Source of the DNA: JBARRS01 sp049644345
GTDB lineage: Bacteria; Actinomycetota; Thermoleophilia; Gaiellales; Gaiellaceae
Direction of reading: 5' to 3'
DNA length: 23,951 bases
NCBI GenBank assembly: GCA_049644345.1
Contig: JBARRS010000078.1
Coordinates: 1 to 23,951, forward strand
In this document: positions 14,598 through 21,242 of the stretch, in pieces
How the letters are laid out: the number at the start of each line of letters is the position of its first letter
How positions within the stretch are numbered: position 1 is the stretch's first letter
Position numbers and translations under genes: made by a program
The notes under the pieces: model-generated
Told to the model about the DNA's origin: nothing
Databases searched by the model: none
What the model saw: the letters and a program-made list of their open reading frames with translations, nothing else

Positions 14598-16007
14598 ATG
14601 CAGCGCGAGCTGACCGACGATGGAACAGAACAGCCGGAGCCGGAAGGCAGAGCGCTGGCGCCGCTTGAACTCACGCGGGTAGAAGATCCCCGCGACGAGA
14701 GCGCTCGAGGAGGGCATTCGCTGCTCGGCTATTTGCGGGCGCTGGGTCCTGGGTTGGTGACGGGTGCCTCCGATGATGACCCATCCGGGATCGCGACCTA
14801 CGCTCAGGCGGGATCGAGCTTCGGCTTTGCGTTTCTCTGGACCGCTCTGCTGACGTTTCCGCTCATGACCGGCGTGCAGGAGATCTGCGACCGGACTGCG
14901 CTTGCCACCGGAAAGGGGCTTGGGGAACTCGCCACCGAGAAGTTGAGTGGTTGGGGACGCAGGACCGTTATTGGGCTCGTCGGTCTACTCGTTGTCGCAA
15001 ACGCTCTCAACATCGCAGCCGATCTGGTTGCGGTCGGCTCGGGAATGCATCTGCTTCACGCCGGCCCTGCCACCGTCTGGGCCCTATTCGCCGGCGCGGC
15101 AATCAGCGCGCTTCTAGTCACCGGGTCGTTCGAGCTCGTCGCGCGGGTGTTCAAGCTACTTTGCCTTTCGCTGCTGAGCTACATCGCGATGCTGTTCGTC
15201 GTCCAGGCGAACTGGGGAAGCGTGGTCCGCTCGACGTTCGTGCCCCGCCTCTCCGTCAGCAGCAGCTACGTCGCGCTGCTCGTGGCGGTGCTGGGAACCA
15301 CGATCTCGCCGTACCTGTTCTTCTGGCAGAGCCTGCACCGACTCGAAGAGATGCGCGACGAACCAGAAGGCGGCAGCAGGCCAGAGCCGCTCCGGGAACG
15401 CGACCGTGTCGCCGCCGGAAAGAAGGAGCGCCGAAGCCGCTTCGACGTGATCAGCGGGATGGCCTTCTCGAACCTTGTGATGTTCGCGATTATCGTCGCG
15501 ACAGCCGCCACGATCGGCAAACACGGCAAGCACACCATTCAGAGCGCCGCCGACGCGGCAACCGCGCTTCAACCGATCGCAGGGCGATTCGCCATGATCC
15601 TCTTCGCCCTCGGCTTCATCGGCGCGGGCATGCTCGCCATCCCGGTGCTCGCCGGAGCCGGCTCGGCGGGCATGGCTGGCCTGCTGGGGAAGTCGGCGGG
15701 CTTCTCACGCACGCCCCGAAAAGCCCCGACCTTCTATTCGCTCGTCCTCCTCGGCACGCTCGGTGGAACCGCGCTCAGCTTGGTCGGCGTCAACCCGATC
15801 CGACTGCTCGTCGTCGTCGCCGTCATCAACGGCGTCGCCGCTGCTCCCTTCTTATTCATCGTGATGCTGATTTCCAACGATCGGGAGGTCATGGGCGAGT
15901 ATGTGAACGGCCGAGTCGCTCGTCTCGTCGGCTGGGGCGCAACCGCCCTGATGACGCTCGCCGCCGTCATCCTCTTCGCCTTCGCCCACGGCGGCGGCCT
16001 GTACTAG
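14598..16007 (+). CDS. NRAMP-family divalent metal transporter with altered metal-site motifs
   Basis: The product is 469 residues with about 11 membrane helices after a 40-residue acidic N-terminus. Helix 1 carries SDDDPSGIATYAQAG (D61-P62-S63-G64), where canonical NRAMPs have DPGN. Helix 6 carries GTTISPYLFFWQSL (S237-P238-Y239), where canonical NRAMPs have MPH. The metal-coordinating Asn and Met are thus absent. NRAMP relatives without this methionine include Mg2+ transporters, so Mn/Fe should not be assumed. A charged cytoplasmic loop (about 250-290) separates helices 6 and 7. The ATG at 14598 is 5 bases after the LmbU-fusion stop, with no clear ribosome site, so translation probably depends on coupling. 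The 3' end overlaps the convergent aquaporin gene by 41 bases. Confidence 0.85.
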   Translation: MQRELTDDGTEQPEPEGRALAPLELTRVEDPRDESARGGHSLLGYLRALGPGLVTGASDDDPSGIATYAQAGSSFGFAFLWTALLTFPLMTGVQEICDRTALATGKGLGELATEKLSGWGRRTVIGLVGLLVVANALNIAADLVAVGSGMHLLHAGPATVWALFAGAAISALLVTGSFELVARVFKLLCLSLLSYIAMLFVVQANWGSVVRSTFVPRLSVSSSYVALLVAVLGTTISPYLFFWQSLHRLEEMRDEPEGGSRPEPLRERDRVAAGKKERRSRFDVISGMAFSNLVMFAIIVATAATIGKHGKHTIQSAADAATALQPIAGRFAMILFALGFIGAGMLAIPVLAGAGSAGMAGLLGKSAGFSRTPRKAPTFYSLVLLGTLGGTALSLVGVNPIRLLVVVAVINGVAAAPFLFIVMLISNDREVMGEYVNGRVARLVGWGATALMTLAAVILFAFAHGGGLY

Positions 16008-16758
16008 TCGGAGTACCGCTGGCGGCTTTGGCCGCTCTGGGGTCTCCGCCGGGTCCGCGTAGAAGCCAGGCGATCCCGACGGCAATCGCCGCGCCCGCGG
16101 CGGGGCCGACAAGATAGACCCACAGGTGGTCGAAGCGGCCGAGGACGAGGTCGGGACCGAACGATCGAGCCGGATTCATCGAAGCACCGCTGATCGGGCT
16201 CGACCAGAGACCGGCGAGGACGATATAGCCACCGACCGCAACTGCTGAGAGCGGCCCGACATTCTGCGCGCTCGAGGCCGTACCGAGGATCGTGCTCGCA
16301 AGGCCGACTGTGAGCATGAGCTCCGTCAGCATCGCCCGCCAGTCGCTGATTCCGGCACCGGGCTCGGTTGCTCCGAGCAAGCCGACCTTGCCGTAGACGG
16401 CCCACAAAGAGAGACAAGCAAGGATCGCGCCGGCGAGTTGGGCGAGGACATAACCCAAAACGCGACGCCAGGGGAAATCCCTGCGCAGGGCGAAGGCGAG
16501 CGTGACAGCGGGATTGAGATGGGCGCCGGAAACATTGCCCATGAAGAGGATGATCGCCATCACCATCAAACCCGGCGACGCGACCGCGGCCGGGCGGCTG
16601 ATCGCACCGTCACTGATCGCGCCGACGACCGCAGCTCCCGCTCCCGCGATCACTAGTAGAAAGGTCCCAAAGACCTCTGCAAACAGGCGCCGCGATGCCG
16701 TCAGCAGATCGGCGAAGCCCGGGACGTCAAGTCCCAGCAACGCGCGGCGCTTAGCCAC
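15967..16758 (-). CDS. MIP-family aquaporin/glycerol channel
   Basis: The product is 263 residues with six membrane helices and both pore loops intact: SGAHLNPAVTLAFAL (N82-P83-A84) and SGASMNPARSFGPDL (N195-P196-A197-R198). The second loop with Arg after NPA and the overall length suggest an AqpZ-like water channel, but substrate choice cannot be settled by eye. The N-terminal 20 residues and the C-terminal Arg-rich tail (STGRRRGRRRRG) are unusual additions. The tail is encoded on the strand opposite the last codons of the NRAMP gene. The start is GTG at 16758 with a weak ribosome site. It lies 33 bases after the basic-protein gene, probably as its operon partner under the SigB-like promoter at 17074. 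Confidence 0.88.
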   Translation of the reverse strand: MAKRRALLGLDVPGFADLLTASRRLFAEVFGTFLLVIAGAGAAVVGAISDGAISRPAAVASPGLMVMAIILFMGNVSGAHLNPAVTLAFALRRDFPWRRVLGYVLAQLAGAILACLSLWAVYGKVGLLGATEPGAGISDWRAMLTELMLTVGLASTILGTASSAQNVGPLSAVAVGGYIVLAGLWSSPISGASMNPARSFGPDLVLGRFDHLWVYLVGPAAGAAIAVGIAWLLRGPGGDPRAAKAASGTPTSTGRRRGRRRRG

Positions 16759-16791
16759 GTTCGTACACTCGCTGTCTTGAGCACGCCGTTG

Positions 16792-17028
16792 TTATGCGTG
16801 CTTACGCGCGGTCGCCTTCCCTCCTTTCCGGCCGGCCGCCTTCTTCTGAGCCGTGGTACCGCCCTGAGACGACGACGAACGTGACGATCCCGAGTGGGAT
16901 TTCTTGCCGCCGCGGCTCGATGCGCCCGGCGAGTTGGCGATCTTCGCGGCCCGCTCTTTCGACATTCCTTTCTCTTTAAGGGCTTCGTACTGCTTTTCGT
17001 TCTTGACGTGCGCGCTCTTGCCGGGCAT
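16792..17028 (-). CDS. Small Lys/Ser-rich protein (DUF7218-like)
   Basis: The product is 78 residues. A conserved N-terminal part MPGKSAHVKNEKQYEALKEK continues GMSKERAAKIANSPGASSRGG. It is followed by a low-complexity Ser/Lys/Gly/Ala tail ending GRKGGKATARKHA, resembling histone-tail-like or DNA-binding basic tails. The EKQYEALKEKGMSKERAAKIAN block is characteristic of short proteins often annotated as 'plasmid stabilization' or DUF7218. The real function is unknown. GGAGG lies 7 bases before the ATG at 17028. A good SigB/SigF-type promoter is 46 bases upstream. It is the first gene of an operon with the aquaporin. Confidence 0.82.
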   Translation of the reverse strand: MPGKSAHVKNEKQYEALKEKGMSKERAAKIANSPGASSRGGKKSHSGSSRSSSSQGGTTAQKKAAGRKGGKATARKHA

Positions 17029-17073
17029 TGCTCGACCTCCAGTTGCGGTGTGATCTGTCAACGAGAACCAGCC

Positions 17074-17098
17074 ATACCCGCTACGCCGTCCAAGACAC
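17074..17098 (-). promoter_or_regulatory. Candidate SigB/SigF-type promoter of the basic-protein/aquaporin operon
   Basis: On the minus strand GTGT, 15 bases, GGGTAT, one base from the SigF/SigB consensus GTTT-N15-GGGTAT. The -10 ends 45 bases before the ATG at 17028. This is the best of three such sites in the window. Confidence 0.55.
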
Positions 17099-17171
17099 TT
17101 CGCTGCCGACTCGAGCGAGGCGGTCAACGCGTTCTGTTTCCCGATCCGGTTGTCGATCGGGGAGGCTCTCG

Positions 17172-17925
17172 ATGATCCAGCAGGGTCAGGTGTTCAAGTT
17201 GACGGCAAAGGGCGCGGACGGCGAGCCGCTGTGGGAGTACAGGTATCGGCTCGATGGCCGAAGTTCGGCGCGGCCGCAGGTGGGTGGGTTCGCGAGCCGG
17301 GCGGAGGCCCAGAAGGCGCTGCGGAAGGCGCTCGATCGGATCGGCCCCGGCCAGCGGCGGCGCGATCACGCTGGCGGAACTCGTCGACGAATTTCTGGAG
17401 CTGCATCAGGCCGAACCGGTGAGCGGCCGTTCGAGTCCTGGCCCCAGATCGAGGCGGTCGCCGCTCGGTTAGGCCGGTGTACGGACCGATGGCGATCTTC
17501 CGCCGCCGCGACCGGGCTGCGTCCTTCGCCTCGAACAGCAAGACGTTGACCTCGAGGCCGGCGTCGTGTACGTGCGGCGCGCGTTCGCCACAAGCGAAAG
17601 CGGTTGAGGCGCTCGACCGGCTGTCGGCCTCGGTCAACCCGATCCTGTTCCCCGAACGCGCGTGGCGGACGAACCGACTTCCGCATCTTCTGCCGCCGCC
17701 ACTGGCGGCCGGCCCAGATCGCCGCCGGCATCGAACCGATCCGTGGGCTCTACGACCTGCGCCACACCTACACCACGTTAGCGCTCCGTGCCGGCGTCCC
17801 GGTATTCGCCGTCTCGCGCTTCATCGGCTTGAGCATCGCGATGATCGACCGCCACTACGGCCACCTCGCCCGCGTCCCTGCTCTGACTCGACGCTGTGTG
17901 CGCGACTCTCTTGATGGCCGGGCGA
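17172..17925 (+). pseudogene. Frameshifted tyrosine recombinase (phage-type integrase)
   Basis: Pieces of one integrase are spread over at least three frames. The N-terminal part starts at ATG 17172: MIQQGQVFKLTAKGADGEPL, then EYRYRLDGR...GGFASRAEAQKALRKALDRI. It shifts near 17350 to ITLAELVDEFLELHQAEPV (SAM-like core-binding domain), with a stop after. The catalytic domain follows in fragments: ATGLRPS (first catalytic Arg codon 17520), LEQQDVDLEAGVVYVRRAFA, then GIEPIRGLYDLRHTYTTLAL (RHT box, Arg codon 17760) and FIGLSIAMIDRHYGHL (nucleophile Tyr codon 17856). All domains can be traced, but several frameshifts and a shortened middle make it non-functional. It points toward R4 (18211), the usual layout of an integrase next to its attachment site. 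17926-18210 holds nothing else recognisable. Confidence 0.85.
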
Positions 17926-18210
17926 GCTATCCGCGATCCGCGGGTCTCGGTCAAACTGGCGGCAGGAGCTCAACCGTCTCTCGCCAGCGCCGGACCCGGC
18001 CTGCACCCGAAGTCGAGCTGCGAACGGCCGAGAAAAGACCCGAATGTCGCTGCGTAGCCATCAGGTCAATCATCGCAACCGGGCGCGTCGATCCGGCGGC
18101 GGCGTGCAGCGTCGATGCTGCTTGACGCCGAAGCCAAGCCCTCTCAGAGTCGCCCGGTCAAATCCTGTGGGCCTTCGGGTTCGCAGGACTTGGCATTTTA
18201 AGGAGATCGA

Positions 18211-18410
18211 CCTCCTCCCTGGCAGGGAGGGGACCTCCCGCAACGGGTGGCAGCCCACGGCAGACGCCCTGCTTACCATGGAACGTCGAACGCAACCGCT
18301 GGTAGCTCGTGGCAACGGATTTGGCTCGTTTCAGCCGTTCTCGGGGCTGTCGGATTTGCTGCTGGTTGCCACCGGTTGCAACCACGGGGCTCCATAAAGG
18401 CTCCATCCCT
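18211..18410. repeat. Attachment-like repeat R4 (attP-like, beside the integrase relic)
   Basis: The core CCCTGCTTACCATGG (18267-18281) is followed 116 bp later by the double motif (18388-18406). Inverted arm sites and the palindrome GGTTGCAACC come just before it. Left of the core are AACGGGTGGCAGCCCACGG and an outer hairpin, whose minus strand has stem CCTCC/GGAGG and loop CTGCCAG, again anticodon-arm-like. 18223-18280 matches R2 at 57 of 58 bases; 18366-18408 is identical to R1 and R2. Its position just after the integrase relic suggests that this integrase family acted on these sites. Confidence 0.75.
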
Positions 18411-18516
18411 GCTTCCGCACGCTGGGTCGATCGTGGCCCCGACGCCGCGATGGAGCGAATCGACTGCTCCTCGCGCGGGCCTCGCGGTCGCCGAGCGCGA
18501 GCGGTACGGTCCGCCT

Positions 18517-19590
18517 ATGAAGCAGCACGTGCGCTTTTGCACGGCGATGGACGGCGTGCGTCTGGCGTACGCCGTGCACGGGAGCGGTTCGCCGCTCGTC
18601 CGGGTCGCGACCTGGCTGACTCATCTCGAGCTCGACTGGGCGAGCCCCCTGTGGCGGCACTGGTTGGACCGGCTTGGCGAAAGACACACGGTCGTCCGAT
18701 ACGACGAGCGAGGCTGCGGGCTATCCGACGCGAATGTCGGCGATCCGTCGGTCGAGACGTGGGTCGGCGATCTGGAGACGGTCGTCGATGCGGTGGGGCT
18801 GGAGCGATTCGCGCTGCTCGGCGTCTCGCAAGGCGCCGCGGTCGCCGTCGCGTACGCGGTGCGACATCCGGACCGCGTCTCCGACCTCGTTCTCTACGGC
18901 GGTTATGCGCGCGGGCGACGATTCCGCGGCCAGGACGACGAGGAAGACGCGCTGCTCGCGGCAATCCGTGCGGGCTGGACGGCGCCGAATCCAGCCTTCC
19001 GCCGGGTGTTCAGCATGCTGTTCGTCCCGCACGGCACACCTGAGCAGATGGACTGGTACGAGGACCTGCTCAGGAGCTCCACGTCTGCCGAGGCCGCAGC
19101 ACAGCTGTTCCGGGCGCGTGGCGGCCTGAACGTCTCGGAGCTCGCGCCGCAGGTACGTGCGCGGACCCTCGTCATGCACGCGCGAGACGACCGAGTGGTA
19201 CCGGTCGAGGAGGGTCGGCTGCTCGCCGCGCTGATTCCGGACGCGCACTTCGTCCTCCTCGAATCGGCGAATCACATCTTGCTCGAGCACGAGCCGGCAT
19301 GGGATGCGTTCCTCTCAGAGTTCGAGGCATTCCTGGGCACGGACTCCAAGCCCCGTCCTCCAATGGCTGTTGCCGACCTCAGCGTGCGCGAGCTTGAGGT
19401 GCTCGAGCACGTGGCGGCGGGCCTGACGAACGAGGCAATCGCCGAGCAGTTGTGTCTCAGCGTCCGAACTGTCGAGCGACACCTGACGAACATCTACGCG
19501 AAGCTGCGGGTCTCCGGGAAAGTCGGGCGTGCCGCGGCCGCCGCATTGTTCGTCCAGCTCCACGAGCCGCCGCGATTCTCCGCCCGCTAG
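18517..19590 (+). CDS. Alpha/beta hydrolase fused to a LuxR-type DNA-binding domain
   Basis: The product is 357 residues. The hydrolase domain (about 1-275) has nucleophile S104 in LLGVSQGAAVA, acid D224/D225 in MHARDDRVVP and His253 in SANHILLE. The catalytic triad is therefore complete. The C-terminal LuxR domain (about 287-345) has LSVRELEVLEHVAAGLTNEA and TVERHLTNIYAKL. Such one-component fusions are thought to sense a small ester or lactone-like ligand, or its hydrolysis, and to control transcription. The ligand is unknown. ATG 18517 follows CGGTCCGCCT with no strong ribosome site. The upstream open frame runs into repeat R4 and is rejected. A second hydrolase gene follows after 120 bases and is a likely target. 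Confidence 0.85.
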   Translation: MKQHVRFCTAMDGVRLAYAVHGSGSPLVRVATWLTHLELDWASPLWRHWLDRLGERHTVVRYDERGCGLSDANVGDPSVETWVGDLETVVDAVGLERFALLGVSQGAAVAVAYAVRHPDRVSDLVLYGGYARGRRFRGQDDEEDALLAAIRAGWTAPNPAFRRVFSMLFVPHGTPEQMDWYEDLLRSSTSAEAAAQLFRARGGLNVSELAPQVRARTLVMHARDDRVVPVEEGRLLAALIPDAHFVLLESANHILLEHEPAWDAFLSEFEAFLGTDSKPRPPMAVADLSVRELEVLEHVAAGLTNEAIAEQLCLSVRTVERHLTNIYAKLRVSGKVGRAAAAALFVQLHEPPRFSAR

Positions 19591-19710
19591 CTGACTGCGT
19601 GTAGACCGCCAGCCGCGGCGCGCAAAGTTGCGTGTAGGCGCGGATGTCGTTGAGGTCGCATGCTCTTAGCGTCCCTTTCGTCCGGCACACCGACGACGGA
19701 GGAGTACGAG

Positions 19711-20583
19711 ATGGAACGCGATTCGACGCTTGAGCGGATGTCGCCGCCGATTCCAATTGCGACGCACGAGATCCTCGGCGGTGGTGGGCTGAGGCTCCAC
19801 GCGCGCGAGTGGGGTAATCCCGAGGGACCGGGGATCCTGTTCATCCATGGCTGGTCGCAAAGCGATCTCTGTTGGCTGAAGCAGGTACACGGCGATCTCG
19901 CCGGCAGGTTCCGCATCGTCAGCTTCGACCTTCGCGGCCACGGGCTGTCGGAGAAACCATCAGGACCGGAGCACTATGCGGACGGGCAACTGTGGGCGGA
20001 CGACGTGGCTGCGGTTATCGACCAGACGGGTCTCGAGCGGCCAATCCTGGTCGCGTGGTCGTACGGCGGCTACATCGTCGCGGACTACCTCCGAGCGTAC
20101 GGAGACGCTCGCATCGGAGGCATCGATCTGGTCGGTGCGGCGGTGATCATGAGGCCTCCCACCTTCGACCACCTCGGCCCAGGATTGCTCGAGAACGCAC
20201 AGGAGATGTGCGTTCCCGACCTCTTCGCGAACATCGCCGCGGCCCGCCGATTCCTACGCGCGTGCACCTCCACGCCGCTTGACGACGAAGAGCTGACTGC
20301 TGCACTTGCGTGGAATATGGTCGTACCGTCCGCTGTCCGCGGCGCACTGATCTCGCGCACGCTCGATGGCAGCGACATCCTCGCGAGTGTCTCGGTTCCC
20401 GTGCTTGTCACGCACGGGCAGGATGACGCGATCGTGCTGCCGTCGATGGCTGAACACGTGCTCAGCGTATGCGCCGCCGCGACTCCCTCCTGGTACGACG
20501 GCGTCGGTCACATGCCGTTCTGGGAGGCGTCCGATCGGTTCGACCGAGAACTCGCTGGTCTCGCCGACACCGCCGCGGCTTGA
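19711..20583 (+). CDS. Alpha/beta hydrolase (haloperoxidase/esterase-like)
   Basis: The product is 290 residues. Oxyanion motif HGW is in GILFIHGWSQSDLCW, SFDLRGHGLSEKP follows, nucleophile S117 is in VAWSYGGYIVADYL, the acid is D238/D239 in THGQDDAIVLP, and His267 is in GVGHMPFWEA. The set is complete for an active serine hydrolase. The region resembles non-haem chloroperoxidase/esterase-type enzymes; the substrate is unknown. The ATG at 19711 is supported by GGAGGAG about 6 bases upstream; an internal ATG at 19738 is possible. It follows the LuxR-fused hydrolase in the same direction and probably belongs to the same functional unit, a regulator hydrolase with an effector hydrolase. Confidence 0.85.
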   Translation: MERDSTLERMSPPIPIATHEILGGGGLRLHAREWGNPEGPGILFIHGWSQSDLCWLKQVHGDLAGRFRIVSFDLRGHGLSEKPSGPEHYADGQLWADDVAAVIDQTGLERPILVAWSYGGYIVADYLRAYGDARIGGIDLVGAAVIMRPPTFDHLGPGLLENAQEMCVPDLFANIAAARRFLRACTSTPLDDEELTAALAWNMVVPSAVRGALISRTLDGSDILASVSVPVLVTHGQDDAIVLPSMAEHVLSVCAAATPSWYDGVGHMPFWEASDRFDRELAGLADTAAA

Positions 20584-20650
20584 GCATGGCCAGCAACGAA
20601 GGTACCTAAGATCGTCGTCGTCCGACCGTGACGTGCGCGGCTACTCCAAG

Positions 20651-20690
20651 AGCCCTCTTCCGGACTCGAACCGGAGACCCCCCTCTCTAT
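20651..20690 (-). pseudogene. tRNA-Thr 3' remnant (R5), marks a further insertion
   Basis: The first 32 bases (20651-20682) are identical to the 3' end of the intact tRNA-Thr: acceptor AGAGGGCT, T-arm CCGGTTCGAGTCCGG and GGTCT. This differs from the T-arm in R1 and R3. The sequence diverges in the anticodon stem. Left of it there is no double motif at the 90-bp distance, and right of it no arm sites of the R1-R4 type, so another integrase family was probably used. Identity to the present tRNA suggests a more recent event than R1 or R3. Confidence 0.75.
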
Positions 20691-20862
20691 GAAGGAGGGC
20701 CGCTGGTCAAGTGGTGATGTTGGGTTGGCATCGTCCCGTCCCGATCGATCACGAACGAAGCTGCGAACTCATCTCAACGCGCTGCTGAGCGAACTCGAAG
20801 CCATACCCGATGAGAGGCTTGAAGACGTGCTGTTGCAGCGCGCGCGAGAGAAGCGCGAGTAA
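20689..20862 (+). CDS. Small ORF starting inside the tRNA remnant (doubtful)
   Basis: ATG in the altered anticodon region to TAA, 57 residues. The C-terminal half looks helical and protein-like (HLNALLSELEAIPDERLEDV, then LLQRAREKRE). The frame stays open for another 56 codons after the single TAA (LGLFDKQASQQPAG...), so it may be the end of a gene broken by a nonsense change. There is no family match. Positions 20863-21242 contain no other recognisable gene. Confidence 0.3.
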   Translation: MKEGRWSSGDVGLASSRPDRSRTKLRTHLNALLSELEAIPDERLEDVLLQRAREKRE

Positions 20863-21242
20863 CAGCTGGGTCTATTCGATAAGCAAGCCAGTCAGCAACC
20901 GGCGGGACGCAGCGGGCTCGGCTATGAGCCTGCGCCGGGAGCGCCGACGTCAGCGAAGAGCCGGGGAGACTGGTCCAGAGTAAGTGTGCACGTCTGTCCG
21001 TTCGGAGTAGCGGTGCACGCGGTGGCGTGACATTGAACTGGGACTCGATCGAGAGCGATTGCGCGGCTGGGGCGTTGCGCACGCCCTGGCGTGGGGTTGG
21101 AGCGACGGTGGCTGGTCGCGCAGGCAGGTCGAGGCTGCCCGCTCGATCTTCGACGCTTGAAGCCGAAGAGCGCTCAGGCGAGACCGTGGCTGATTCGTTT
21201 GCGGCTCTTGTTAAAGGCGCGGGCGGAAGTACGCTTCACCCC

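Noticed and set aside
14951..16117. Plus-strand 388-codon frame inside NRAMP
   Set aside because: It is a shifted-frame, Arg-rich shadow of the transporter gene.
18134..18196. tRNA-like and hairpin-forming stretch (CCAAGCCCT...AGGACTTGG, with a T-arm-like CGGTCAAATCCTG)
   Set aside because: No complete cloverleaf or anticodon arm can be drawn. It may be a degraded tRNA end or terminator near R4 but cannot be supported.
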